Part shown: positions 1 through 32,081 of the stretch, piece after piece
How positions within the stretch are numbered: position 1 is the stretch's first letter
Layout of the letters: each line of letters opens with the position of its first letter
Origin: Paralichthys olivaceus
Taxonomy: Eukaryota; Chordata; Actinopteri; Pleuronectiformes; Paralichthyidae
Direction of reading: 5' to 3'
NCBI RefSeq assembly: GCF_024713975.1
Contig: NC_091107.1
Span: 15,179,501-15,243,500, forward strand
Length of the DNA stretch: 64,000 nucleotides
Made by a program: the position numbers and the translations under genes
Notes under the pieces: model-generated
What the model was told of the DNA's origin: nothing
Seen by the model: the letters and a program-made list of their open reading frames with translations, nothing else
Databases searched by the model: none

Positions 1-177
1 TTATTCTGTAACATGCCATAGTACAACTGTTAATAAAATCTTTTCTGGCTCACATTATAGTAGTGTATCAAATCTCCAAACCAAATAATAGAAAATATGA
101 TGAGGCTTTTAATTCCTGTCTTTATTTTGACACTTTTAACCATGACTTCCTCTTTCTGTGACCGTTGCTTTGATCAG

Positions 178-6033
<5,856 letters not shown>

Positions 6034-9000
6034 CGCTGTGGACTCTGTCATAGCGCTGAGGTCTCCCTCTGTGTCGTCGCCATGTTGTGGCATTTGAAGT
6101 CAAACTTGACGTCATGTTCTGCAAGACAAATGCTGGAAAGTGGAAAATCGCTCATAGTGACCCTTTTGATGTGAAGCTGCCTGTTCAGAGGAAGGAGTGG
6201 AGCGATAAAAACCACAAGCAGAAGCTGCGCTGACCTGACGTCAGCCTGTGGGGCTGAGCCCACTTCACGCTCAGTCGTCAGTCAGTGACGCTGCTAGAAC
6301 AAGTGGATTATCAAAGCTCTCAAGAAGACACAATTTTCACATGTTTACATGTGGACGTTTTCATCTAACACAGAGAGTTTCCTTCTAAGTGTCTGTTTGC
6401 ACCCCCCCAAATATTTTCCTCTCTAATAATGGCTCATCAGTGAGATTAGTTTTCATACCTAAAACTTGACACCCCGCCCCAGCAACATAATATCACCCCT
6501 GGTCCGAACTTAACGATGAAAATGCTTCATCTCATGAGGGAATGAGATCAGAGTGTGTTTCAGGTGTTGATCCCATTTTGTCCCAACAAGCAAAGATTTA
6601 CTTGCAGGAATGTTTGTGGCAGGTTGCTTGAGAGGAGCTTTACAGCTTTATGATTGTGGCACATGCAGTAATAAGATGACTATCATATCTAACATCAGGC
6701 GTAATCAGATGTAACATGCTACACTGGGAAACTGGAGGGAGGGAGATCCTCCAATAACTAGAAAGGTCTATCTAGATTTTTAAAGCCTCAATCTGGGACT
6801 GACGATGGAGTGTTACGACTATAACACCACTTCTCACAGAGAGTGATGGCAAAGCTCTGAAGTCCTGATGCTTCTGATGAAGTCTGCAGCACGAGACTTC
6901 AGGTGAAAAACAAGCTACCAGAGGGGGGGAAACAATGTGTGCCTTTAACCGTGGTGCGGTTTGATGGTTTAGTCTGATTATGGCTTTAAAAATCCAGCTC
7001 AGGTCCATTTGGAATACAAAGTTATATTTTCGTAGGTCATAATTTATTTTCAGCATCAGATTAAAACAAAGGACATCTAGATTTGTATTGGATATATTAC
7101 AAATATATATTGGCTGCTTTTTGCAACCGTGAAAATCTGTATTTCCAAAATCTTTCTTTAATAATAGTATCTAATAAGATTCATTTAAGTATTTACTGAA
7201 ACCCTAATGAAATGATTTCATGTTTTATTTATTACAGATATATTTGAAACAATATATCAGATAAGAAAGTAGTTTTATATTGATTTAATGTTCATACAGA
7301 CATTAAAAGGTCAACACTGGTCTTAATGTCTCACCCCATCATGTTTTTATGAGAAGAGTGCAACACCTCTTATCTGTGTGTTTTCCACGATGCAGCAAAC
7401 TGCAGCAGTGAGGATCTCAGAAACAGTGAGAAGAGATTTTCTGCCTGCTGTGATTTCTCTGAACTGTTGCCCTGTTTATTTAAGTCTGGTCATTTGATCG
7501 CATCAGTTCAAACGCCTGAAGTCATGACATTTTGTTCCAATTATGAGCAGCTGGGCTCATTGACAAGTGAATAACACACTGCTTCCTGCTACGAATGTGA
7601 TCTCATTGGAAAAAAAGAGCAGATAATTCATTTACCTTGAAAACAAGGCCACCTCCAATGTGCTACTTTGTGAAATACAATACAACAAAAACACTAAATT
7701 TGTCTTTATGTTGAATTATCAAAAATTGGTCTTTCATATGTCTGAAAGTGATTTGCGGAGTCGGTTCTGTCTGGACGTTGAGATCTCATTCTTTACACAC
7801 TGTGCTGGTTCTAACTGTGTTTGGGAAAATCTCCTGAGCCGTTAGTTTTTGAGAGAGCCGTACGTCCAACTGCTCATCTCTTGTAACCACACTCCTAATC
7901 TCAAACAGTCAGTGTGGACATAAAGGTTGAGATCTGATGTGCTGAGATGACAGTGGTAACAGAATGAGGTGCGGAGGGGTTCGGTGGAGCCATATTTGCA
8001 GTTGAACAATGTCAAGGAAAAAAACGTACGTGCCTCTCTGTCTGTGATGACAATCACACGCTACTTGTAACGGTGCACTGTGCAAGACCTGCCTGCGTCA
8101 GAGTCTGACGTTATGATCATTTATATCCGACAATCTTCTACCTTCAATTTCGTGTTACATGTTAGTTCCCTACAGAAGCATATTGCATTCACTTGAGAAA
8201 AAGTCTCTTTTTTCTAAATTTACATGATCATTTTCTGTTGACACGAGGAAAAAACAATCTGCTCTGTTTTTATGGAATTACGAGAGATGAAAACAAAATT
8301 CTGAAAAATAGCAGAATCTTTTTTTCATGATAGCAGAAAATGTTAAAAAAAAAAAAAGAAAAATTAAATGCAATACGTGTCTGTAGTTCAAATTGGCCCC
8401 ATTCAAGACCGACAAGACTCAAATGTCAGAACACTTTCAGTGTGTATGTTTGGTGCCCTGTCACACTTCCTATGTGTAATGTCATGTTGAAAAGAAAAAG
8501 AATGTTAATTTATACGGTTTTAAATGTTTGAGAACAGATGTACGATGTATATAGAAGTGTATAATAAGCCATTGTACTATGTAAATTATATGGAAATATT
8601 TTTTTAATGAAATCATCCTAACATTCCTTCAGCCGTCGATATAAGCGGTATCTTTATTTAAAAAGGTACAGCTCGTGTCCACTGAAGGCTACAATCGCAA
8701 TGATTACACAGTCTGCGTGGGATTGTGCCGCAGTGTTAGCTTCAGAAACATGAAAAATGGAAACCAATGGAAAAAAGAAATTACATTCAGAATCAAAATC
8801 TTTATTTTCATCAAGCAGAATTTCAGATACTTTTAGAGCAGCAACAGCTGTGTGGTGATAAAAACAGCTGCGTCTTTAAAAAGGGTCATTCAGCCAAAAT
8901 TAAATGAAGCATTTTCTTCCTTCAGTTAAATGGGTTTCAGTCTTTTTTAAGATAAAGTGCAATTGAAAATATATTTTAGATGGGAAGTGTCAGTCTCTCC

Positions 9001-10344
9001 TCAAAAGTCTCCGAACTTTCTCATGTTTGAATATAGAAACAATAAAGTGGCGACCCATAGCCAGGTGCCATCGACAACTAAAATTATTTTTCCATTCATT
9101 ATTTTAGGACATTTATCAACCTTCCGGGAAGTGCAAGTAAAAAGTCCTCCCATAGTCACACATCAGATCATTCAGTTTCCAATTTTCGGTCCATGTCTGT
9201 ATAACTATATATTTGTTTGTTTTGCCTTGCTAAGGTGGGCGACTTCAGTTCTACTCATTAAACACAGTGCATTATGCTCCAGCTGTGGGTTAAATTATTT
9301 TTGCTTCGGACAAATCACCAGAATGTTTGGATGGGCTTTTATTTTTTTGGTGTGAATTGTAAATAAGTTCTCTCCACATCTATAGCTGCTGCACCTTATA
9401 TTTTGTTTCTCTTTCCTCCAACTGTCAGCTTTTCGTCTTCATGGGCTTTTCATCGAGTGTCTGTTTTGAGGGCATGTGGTTTTTAAGTCACATTTGTACT
9501 TTTTTTCTGATTTGTAAAACAGTGACTGACGCCACGAGTGTGAGCCGTGACGTCAGATCACTGCTGTGTCTGAGATTTGCCAGGACATGAACAAAACACA
9601 CCTGGTACACAGCCATTTCTGTTGTTTCCGTGCAGAAACAAACATTGAATATATTGTATAATAGAATGTAAAAAAAAGTTTAGACTATATAATTGTTTAT
9701 TTTATATGTCTAATAGATCACATATGTATGTTACATGATTTTAAAAATTAAAGTAATTTTGTAACAGATAATGAAGTGTCTTATTAGAGGAGGTGAGGCT
9801 TTTTTGCGGATTGGAGTTGGTGTTGCACAGTCACATGTACGGCTTGTTTTTTTTTTCTGTATTTACCATCAAAATAAGCTTTAAAAATATTGTTAATATT
9901 GTTTTAAAAGAAATTAACAAATTAAGTTTACATTCTAAAATATCTTGATATTAATTATGCTATATTGAATTATTTATAAATCGACCTGGATATTGTGAAA
10001 TATTTGAAAATAAATATTTTAAACATATGTATTGTTATTCTGAGCAAACTGTTTACAAAGCAAATGGTTCATGTACAAGTGTGTTTCTCAGCTGTGTGTT
10101 CTGAATGCAGGAACATTTCCACTGAAGAAAAGCAGGATCATGTCAGTCTATGACAAAACACTCAAAAACATGATACCAGCACTTAAATATAATTTCCAAC
10201 ACTTCTCAGAGGATCTCATTAAAGAAGTTAAGTTATTTAGACATTAATTATTGGCTTCAAATAATAGTCAAATTAATATTTTTCTGAGTAAACAAGACAT
10301 CACAAAATTTTTGAAAATCGGAAAATACTCACATAATAAGCTCC

Positions 10345-10695
10345 TGTTCAAGCACGAAGGCTTTTCCTCAGACTTCAGATAAAAAACACAGTCGCCATCT
10401 TAAATACCCACCATCCATTTTTAACCAATCACATGATATATCACCAATACAGAATATATACACATAGCAGATATCCTAGTGATACATTGAATCAAAGTCC
10501 ATGTGAACTGGCATACAAAGGGAAACCAACAAATATTTAAAAACTTGTATTGCACAACAATGTAATTTTGTACACTTTTTTTTAATCTACTATGATTTGT
10601 ATATATTCTGTATTACTGATGGATCCTGTGATTTGTTAAAAATGCATTGTGGTTATGTAAGATGGTGGTGAGGTCTGAGGAAGAGCCTTGTACCT
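10345..10695. repeat. Foldback element with long imperfect inverted arms
   Basis: The left arm (about 10345-10470) and the reverse complement of the right arm (about 10586-10695) align along most of their length. Shared blocks include CTCAGAC, CCATCTTA, ATTTTTAAC, AATCACA and AATACAGAATATATACA. The loop is about 115 bp. A transcript would fold into a long hairpin. It is probably a MITE or foldback transposon remnant in the spacer downstream of radx. Confidence 0.65.
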
Positions 10696-10826
10696 AGAAA
10701 ATCTTTGACGTGATTTTATTTTTGGGTATTGATTTGACGGCAGCCTATCAAAATACAATTCCTTTATCAAAATCTTTTACCTGGTCAAAGAAGTGAAACT
10801 CACAGGTTTGTAATAAACTGACTATA

Positions 10827-10832
10827 TTTATT
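10827..10832 (-). terminator. Candidate poly(A) signal for radx
   Basis: AATAAA on the minus strand about 265 bp past the radx stop codon. Position and sequence fit a cleavage signal; usage is inferred. Confidence 0.45.
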
Positions 10833-11095
10833 TATCTGTGAGTCACAGTAAATATACAGCTGAATTCTGATGGTAAAAAAATACATTCGTATTTTACAGA
10901 CCAACAATCGATAAAAAAATATTTCACTGACTACAAAATCTTGTGACATTTACTGTACATGTGTTACAGGAGAATTTACAAGTATCAAATTGAAGTTTGA
11001 TCTAAAATAAGTGAAGGTTATGGTTCTGGACAAAATAACTTTCTGCTGTCATGATTGTAAAGTACCACAGTCTTGCACTTGTTCTTGTGTAGCTG

Positions 11096-14000
11096 TTAGT
11101 TGAGAGAAACATCTGAAACTCTGTAGATCTTGCTGATCACGATTTCCACTGCTTCTCCACCCAGATGACAAAGATCCAGAACACACACGACATGTTTATC
11201 CTCCAGCTCACCGGCACTCTCTAAGATCTCCTCTGCAAGACACAAAACCACATTGTAGCATCAGCGTTACCTGTCACAATGATACTAAATACCATGACCT
11301 GCAATAAGTGGAGAAAAACTTGACAGGTCTGTGATGTAGCGACTGTTTCCTGAGTTGGTTCTGTTCCTGGCCTACCTGGCTGGGGAAGTGCTGAGTCACT
11401 GTGGTTCTCTGTGTCACTGAGAGGACAGAGGAAGCCTGAAGAAAGGCAGGACAGCATTGTGTTGCCATGGGGATACTGAGGAAGACCCACAGCCCTGGGC
11501 TCATCTGCACTCACAACAGGAAAATATGCAGCATCGACCGCAATCTGTTTGTTGATGCCTGTCAGGAAGATTTAGGAAGTTTTAGCTCGACAACCTTATA
11601 ACATAAAAACAAAGGTCATTTTATAAAACGTTCTTTTTCAGTCCTTCCTGAAAGCAGGCTCTAGAATTGAACAGTTTTTTTCTTCACCCATGTGCCATCT
11701 TTCCACCAAGTTTCAAGGAAATCTTTGGAGTAGGTTTTGCACAATCCTGCTGACAAACAAACAAACAAACAAACAAAGCAACAGAAGGGGACAAAACCAA
11801 AACCTCGACTCGAGAGATGTAAGATGAGTTTTCTCATTGTGACAATGCGCAGCTGGGTTTCTGCTGAGGGCAGGTCTCAAACCTCAATGTGACTCATGAA
11901 TGACATAAATGTAATAAAACGAAAACATGAACGGTCAGTGTTAAATGACTACGACAGCAGATGTTCTCCTCTTTAGACAGATAATCATAAGACAGAGATG
12001 CTGCCTGCATCATGAGAATGATTCAGTATTATTTTAGGGAGCAGGAGGATGTTCTGACGCAGAGTGAAATTGAATTTATACCAAGAGGAGCATGTGTTTT
12101 TCATTGAGGGGTCATCTTGTGCATCAGAGTCATTCTAGTAGACTGCTGCCTTACCTAATATCGTCACATGGTAATATCCTCGACAAACCCCAAGTGGGAT
12201 GGTGTTAGCGTTCTGCCCTGGCGTCCAGTGTGTTGGCTGAAGGTTACTCCACTGCAGGAGGACGTTCTTCGCGTCAGACATGAACCTCTGAGAGACGCTG
12301 TCCTTGTAAAGACCACCTTGACACAAATGCTCAGACACTTCTTGTCTTTGCGTCGGCCAGCTGCTGCTTTCCCAGGAGAAAACATCAAAGTCTGGTGGAA
12401 AACATGCACAAAAAAAAAGAGTCACAAATGTAACTCTCTCTATCAAATCGCAGAAGGTACACGCAGTGAAGCTGTAGCTCCAGTAACTCGCCTTGATTTG
12501 GATTTTGCGATGACAGTCTGTTCTCCACATCCTGAGCGACCTCAGATTCAGAAATGCTGTCGTCTTCTTCCTGCTCTTGTTCGTCCTCTGTATTTTGACG
12601 TCTGGCTCTTCTGTATGAGCAGAGACAGATGAGTTCAGGATGGTTGAGATAAGTTTACTGATGAACAAAACCACATGCATCTCCAGTACCTTTTGTTTGG
12701 AGCGCTACCACAATCCAAGGACGACTGCGTGGCTTTTCTGGAAAACATTTCCACATGACACATTTCATTTACTGAATTAAATTCAGGCTTTAAACTCTGC
12801 TTGATGAACTAAAAAAAAAATTTAATATCAAACTTACATCAGGGGTCAAATCCTACCTCGTCTGAATTCTTCTTTTTCCTCTTATTGCTGAAGGAGATGT
12901 TGAAGTGTCCATCAAACTCTGCTCAGCTGCTGAGGGATGATGGTGTGTGTCTGGTTCACACACAACAGTTGAAACATCTGGCACCTGCAGGAAACCAGTT
13001 TATTCTTTTTATAGTTTTAAAAGGTCACTAATCACGAAATCTTGCTTTGAAATAATGTTTTTTTATTTACCTCTTTCTCAGGTGTGTCTTGTGAGTTTGT
13101 GGTCTTTGGGGTTTTCATGTACCGCACCGATGTGATCTGTCCTTGAATTGCCAGTTTTTTATGCTCCCTGTATTGCAAGGCCTCTAACTCCCTCTTCAAG
13201 TCGGCCACAGCGACCAGAGGAACTTGAGTTGAAGATGGAAGATTTCAAAATGACAAATGTGCCATGGACAAATAAACCCAATCACTCTTACTGTAAGATG
13301 CAGAATTTTTAATACAGAATGTTCTGTTGTCTATAAATTGTCTTCTAATAAGTGGCTTGTAGGAAAAGCTTTTTAAGATTCAAACACAATGTATAAAGAT
13401 TCACTCTGTAGGAGAATGCTGAGCCAGACTTTATTTGATTCCTGCCGCCCACCTGAGAACAGAGTGCATCTCATAATGCTTCAGTGCTGATGCAGGGCTC
13501 AGCATTTCATTTCACATTTCAAGAGTCCAGAGAGGACTGAAACGACTGGCCTTTGAAATGAATATGTTCTTAAAACTACAAAATAAGTGTTCACCATTCT
13601 GTGTTTTTTACCCTCACCTGAGGTGTCTGCCATTGACTGTGTAAAAACATTTGGGGGACAAGGATAACAGTAATGGCCGCCAACAGCAGTCTTCTGGAGG
13701 ACGACGTTGTCCTTCAGAGTTTTGGTCCATTGGATGAAGTCCTTCACTCGGATGTCACTCACATATGGCTGACCTTTGTGGTAGCCTGTTGTGGACACAG
13801 ACAATACACAGTTCAGCTCCAAATGCAGTGACCAACACATCCACTTATCATCAGGTCGTTATTTTTAGCTCCACCATAGAGGTTATGTTTCCATCCCTGC
13901 CTGTTGAGAATAAGATTGCACAAAACTTGGTTGAAGGATCAGGGGAGAACACATTAAATGTTGGAGGGGATACAGATCAGAGGGAAGCTCCTGGAATTGA

Positions 14001-16940
14001 ATGCTCTCTGTCACATTGTGAGATAGATTTACCAAGATTTTCATCTTTTTTCCAGAGAATAGTTCATGGATCTTGTTGAAAAAATACCTGGTACAGGGGA
14101 CATATTTCTATCAGTGTGTGAAATTTAGTGCAGCTTCTAAGAAGACTGTTTGGCCTTGGCGGGGGTATGAGTTCTACGCAGCGCCATTCTAGTAACTGTT
14201 GTACTGACCTGTGATGAATGTCTCTGTCTCACAGCTGCTTGTGAGGTAGGGCAATGAACCTTCTTCCACTTGACAAACCCTCATCTGAGTGCAAACCAGG
14301 TAGGTCACTGTGGAAGAGGTGAAGGTGATTTAATCAAAGCAAGTGAAGCTGCTTTTTAGTCTGACAACAGATCCATCGTGTCACAGATCACAGGTGACTT
14401 ACTTGGGCATATACAGTTGAAGATCTCTGGTTGAGAAGAGGAAAAAATCTCCAGGATAAAAGGACGATCAGATGTCCCGTCCACAGCGTGGACCCAGCGG
14501 TACGTCCAGTATTTCTCTGGACCTAAATAGTGAACTTGGTCAATCACCAATAACTGAATTATAATCAATCAGCCTTCACAAATGATTTACATTTAATATA
14601 TTAAATGTGAATAGTTCTTGCCCTTGTTCCCTTTACTCTTGACTCTTTCAACACGACCAACAAACGTCACCAAACCGATGACATCACATGCAGAATTGTT
14701 GGCTAATTTTTCCAACTCTGACCTGTGAGGCACAAACATAACATATGGCAGATTTGTCTTTATAACCACAGTTATAATAGATTAACCAGCATAGTATTAA
14801 TAATCAACAGAATGACAGAATGCGTGCTGGAGAAAGACGGACAAAAGTACGACAATAGAGCAAAAAGACTGTTTCATTACGTGGTGGTGAACTGGTAGGA
14901 AACCTCAGGCAGTCCCCACTGAGGCAGCACACTTTTCGTTGACACCACAGTGATGATCGACACTGGGTTGCGAGGGTTGAGGCAGATTTCTTGGAAAAAT
15001 ACAAATGCAGACAGTGTGACAAAGTGTACGGTATGTGTGTAGTTCTCTACTGCTTTCAGAAATCAGTGGAAGGGATTAAACGACACACGGCTTTTTTGAA
15101 ATACTTTAACTTTTCCATATAGTCGAATCCTGCAGAAGGAAAGATAAATGCCATCATAGGGAACAGGACAGCCACACAAGTTCTCTAGGTTGTGCTGAAT
15201 TAAAAGCAAATTACAAATGCATGTAGAAACTCCCAAAACCTTCCAAAACCCTGCTGCTGACATAAGTTGAGGTTGTTTGATTCATAATATAAATATGTGA
15301 CAAGTTACCACTACAGCTCAGTGACAGTGTTATGCCATATATCACAGTCGTTGTGCTTTGTTCTATTCAGAAAAAAATGCTTTTCACACACAACAGCGTG
15401 GTGGTACTAAGCTTCAAATGTCCAGGTGTTGATCAGTGGTTAAGCACATACCTACAGAGTTAAAGGTCTTCAGTCTGTGATGGTCCATTTGCGGCCGTGA
15501 CCGGTTTGGATAACTCTGCTTCAGGGTGTAATTCTGAAGGTACAACACAGTGCCCACGTTCAGTCTCTGGTAAAACTCTGGACAAAGTTCATTCCAAAGC
15601 ACAAGGGACATGGTGCCACTCTGGTCAGCAACTTCAAAGTATGCCTGAAATATACAGACAGAGCATGAGGTGAAGAAAGTAAACTGCACTTTGTCACAAC
15701 AACACCACAGTTCATACTGACCTGGTAGGGGTAATCAATCTTCAGACCAAACTTCCCGTAGAATCTTAATCTGGATTTGTGTATAATCTTCACTAATAGA
15801 GGCAGAGGATTCCATGAGCTTCTAAAGGAAGACTCCAGACTGGAAAGAAGTGTGATCTTGGACACTGTTGAAAAGAAAACATTGTAGACAACACATCATC
15901 AGGATTTCTACTGCAACATGGCAGCTACAGCCATAGAAGATAAATATGTACTTGCAAAAGAGAGGCTTTAACTGGTGTGGACAGAGAGACAGATTTAGTA
16001 AATATCTTTTAGTCAATATTGGTGTTCATATATCATGTAGTTTATATAATATATGAAAAGAACAACTGTAAAACAAAGCTTGCAAGTTGTCTTTTTAAAC
16101 TCTTAATTTAATTAGTTGTTCCTCTGCAGAGGTCCTGAGTGCCATTCGAGTAACTAGCAATAAACTAAAACTAATAATTTCATTTAATAGACTAAAATGT
16201 CTTGTGAAAACATTCTGATTACACAAAATGTCATATCATCATTGCAGGAAAGGTACAGGGTGAAACATATTATGATATTTGACCACCTCAGTCATATAAA
16301 TGCAGATTAACTATCAGTGAGAGACAGTGGCACCAGAGAGCAGCATCTCACCGTCCAGCACCGTGTCAGAGGGGGGGGGACCGGAGCTCCACATGTCTCC
16401 CTCTGGGTCGTCGTTGTTCCACAGAGACAGGTAGTGTTTGCGGCTCACCTGGAGGGGAACATCGCTCTGCAGCTCCACGCTCCTCTCCATGCCGTGTTTA
16501 ATCAGCATGGGCAACGAACTGACATCGTTTACCCGGGGCAGCACCGCGGATCTCCCTGCAACACACCTGAGCTGCTCAATGTAGATGTACCCGTGTCCCA
16601 GCCTCCTCTCGTTGTAAACAAAGGTGCACTGCGTGATGCTGATGTCCGCCCCGGTCCTCAGGGTGTTGCTGTGGACCAGATGGTTTAAACAGGGGTGGAG
16701 AAAGCACTTGGCTCTCCAGGCTCCATCAGTGACCGTCACATCGTAGGTGTAGCTCTGGACCTGCTGCCCCTCACTCTGATCGGACAAGTACCTCTGCAGA
16801 GCAACGACAGCGACCGGAGCCTCGTCCTCGGCTCTGAGCTTCAGACACTGTGTGGACGACAACCGCTCCAGTGTCCTCTGGAGGAAAGACACCGTCCCAG
16901 CACCAGTCACCGCCGAAGAACAAGACGACTCGTCCTCCAT
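11096..16940 (-). CDS. radx: RADX: RPA1-related single-stranded DNA-binding protein
   Basis: Complete gene. Exons in transcript order: 16940-16352, 15864-15722, 15644-15452, 14989-14881, 14722-14622, 14522-14403, 14307-14209, 13785-13618, 13222-13071, 12984-12857, 12737-12690, 12610-12492, 12391-12155, 11558-11376, 11232-11096. These total 2526 bases, 841 aa (human about 855), all in frame. Diagnostic matches to human RADX are [16 protein letters not shown] at the end of exon 1, [38 protein letters not shown] and the [20 protein letters not shown] helix. The family has OB folds like RPA1, binds single-stranded DNA at stalled replication forks, and limits RAD51 accumulation and fork reversal in the nucleus. 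The start is the first ATG of the reading frame in a GC-rich first exon. Intron 12 needs a GC donor; the exon 5 end is ambiguous (14622 with GC or 14634 with GT). The exon 10-12 region is low-complexity and acidic. Confidence 0.93.
11640..11785. repeat. Decayed teleost repeat ending in (AAAC)n
   Basis: A stretch containing ccatctttccaccaagtttc and a cctgctgacaaacaaacaaa tail matches, from memory, a widespread fish repeat. It lies in the intron between radx exons 13 and 14. Similar blocks occur near 28480 and 61730. Confidence 0.5.
13862..14196. repeat. Teleost interspersed repeat filling a radx intron
   Basis: Occupies nearly all of the intron between radx exons 7 and 8. It contains ttcatggatcttgttgaaaa and a gccattctagtaactg end, both shared in diverged form with 29640-29815. 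No coding potential. Confidence 0.55.
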
Positions 16941-17359
16941 CGTTCAAAGTTAACTAAACGGTTCACCGATTACCAACGCACGTCATGTTAGCTCGTTAGC
17001 TAAACAAACAGCTTCTGCCTGACAGTGTAACTAGCGCGTTGAAACTTACCCAGACTAAAGTTATCGTATTTCAATAAAGATCATCGATCTCACGACAAAT
17101 AGTCTCTTTGTTGTGCACAGTTATATTTAGCTCAGGCATACGTTACAAACACCGCGGGTGCTGTTTGATTGCGTCACTATTTGTCCCGAAAAAAATTAAC
17201 GCAAAGAGAAATAAATTCACTTAATTGAATACTTAATTAATATGTCTACAGTTCCTATAGCGCATTATTTAGTCAGGATGGAACACGAGACGGAAAGTTT
17301 ATGCAACAAAAACAGTTTTTAAATTCCGCGCTGAGCTGCCGTCCGGGGTCGATTTGACG

Positions 17360-17367
17360 TGACGTCA
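17360..17367. promoter_or_regulatory. CRE palindrome TGACGTCA
   Basis: A perfect 8-base CREB/ATF site about 420 bp upstream of the radx ATG, with a second half-site TGACGT five bases before it. Nearby start site and function are inferred. Confidence 0.5.
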
Positions 17368-18505
17368 TCAAATGCGACGGATATTTTTGAAACGTCAACT
17401 CTGTTTGTAATTTGGTAAAATGTAAACATGTTGTTTAAGTTATAAATAATGACATCATTGTTATTATCATTATGGTGATGATTATTAGTTTTGTTATTAT
17501 CATTGTTACTAGTGAAAATAATAATACACTTTATTTATATAGCACTTTTAAAAAAAGATTTTACAAAGTAAGAAAAGTAAATATAAGAGAAATACCAATC
17601 CGCAGGATGCAATGTGACAAGGAGGCCAGACAACTACGTTAACGTGGTCGGAAACAAGGTAGTGTTCAAATGAAATGAATAAATATAGAGCTTTGTCACA
17701 GGAAAACTTGTACACATAAAAGCAGTAATATAACAATAAAAATGAAAGTAAAATGAAAGGTGAAAAGAAATTACACACTACATGAAAGCAAGTCTATAAA
17801 AATGGGTACTAGTAGTAGTAGTAGTAGGGGTAGTAGTTTAACATACATTTTATTGTTTTGACTGCAGATTTATGTAGTATCCAGTCATGACTGTGTTGAA
17901 TGCTTTATATCAAGTGTAGCAGTTGATACCTTGAGTTCCCACTCACCAAGACAGTAGGTTCCTGTTACTTTTTTATTGCTCTATAACCACAACTGATCAG
18001 GTTGCTCAGGATTATGAAAAGAAACATCTCCTTAGTTTCCCCACATATACCTCTACTGTCTCCTATCTTATCATGCCCCCCACATGGCACATAAGGCACA
18101 TCAGCACTCAATCTATCTATCTATCGACAGGTGGAATGACAGAGCTGAATGAATGTCATGTCGTATTTTCAACACAAGAGAGCAGTGAAGCATTTCTTTA
18201 GTTTGTTCTCCTCTGCACTTCTTGTTGTATGGTCTTGTCTTATCTTAACTATTTCAATATTTAATTGTATATATTTATTCAATTATCTATTTAATGTTAT
18301 ATGTATAAACAACTTTATGGCAACTTAAAAATGGCTACTTTTTCTTATTATTTAAAGATAAGTAAAATAGAATAGCAAAACATTAACAATCATTTAATGT
18401 TTCTTATAAGATTTATAAGAGTCAATAAGCTCATTCTTATTTTTTTTCCTATTTTTTATAGAGTTGACCCCAGAACCAACTTCAGCCCCGCCCTCTCGTC
18501 ACAAA

Positions 18506-18524
18506 ACTACAATCCCAGAATGCC
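18506..18524 (+). promoter_or_regulatory. ZNF143/Staf-like promoter motif
   Basis: ACTACAATCCCAGAATGCC followed by CCGCGCC closely matches the known ZNF143/Staf element (ACTACAATTCCCAGAATGC) with one T missing. It lies about 155 bp upstream of the tbc1d8b ATG in GC-rich sequence, a typical position for this promoter element. Confidence 0.65.
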
Positions 18525-18678
18525 CCGCGCCTCTGGCAGCGTCTCCTGTCGACGTGTGAAGGGAGGGATGATGATCCGGACACAAACAAATGTCCACGGG
18601 TTTGATGTGGGGCTCCGTCGCGGCTGACCGTGGCGTGTCGGGCGCGTTTGACAGCGAATAGTCGGGGACGTTGGCAAC

Positions 18679-31966
<13,288 letters not shown>

Positions 31967-32081
31967 AAGGATATATGAGTGAGTTGATGCTTTGCTTGCA
32001 AACCTAGAAGTCATCATGAATTTATTTCTCTCGAAGAGGGCCGTTGGATTTGTTGAGGAAGACAGAAAGATGGCTGGAGAA

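Larger units (their letters stand above)
6034..11095. other. Tail-to-tail spacer; likely 3' UTR of the circadian gene, then repeats
   Basis: No convincing coding exon was found between the two stop codons. The first 3-4 kb may be a long 3' UTR of the upstream gene: candidate AATAAA or ATTAAA signals occur near 9041, 9747 and 10011, but none can be chosen by eye. A foldback repeat lies at 10345-10695 and a minus-strand poly(A) signal for radx at 10827. Small open frames here show no family resemblance. Confidence 0.5.
16941..18678. promoter_or_regulatory. Shared head-to-head intergenic region of radx and tbc1d8b
   Basis: The 1738 bp between the two start codons is flanked by GC-rich ends with an AT-rich middle. 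The radx end has a perfect CRE palindrome at 17360-17367 and an E2F-like TTCCGCGC at 17324-17331. The tbc1d8b end has a ZNF143-like motif at 18506-18524. A TAG triplet run lies near 17805-17835 and a short CTAT run near 18113. The 1.7 kb gap suggests two promoters rather than one bidirectional core. Start sites are not visible. Confidence 0.6.

Noticed and set aside
8957-9355. 132-codon plus-strand open frame after the circadian gene
   Set aside because: Composition is AT-rich, with no family resemblance or splice structure; it is probably 3' UTR or intergenic.
12168-12632. Plus-strand open frame of 154 codons
   Set aside because: It is antisense to radx exons 12 and 13 and resembles no protein family.
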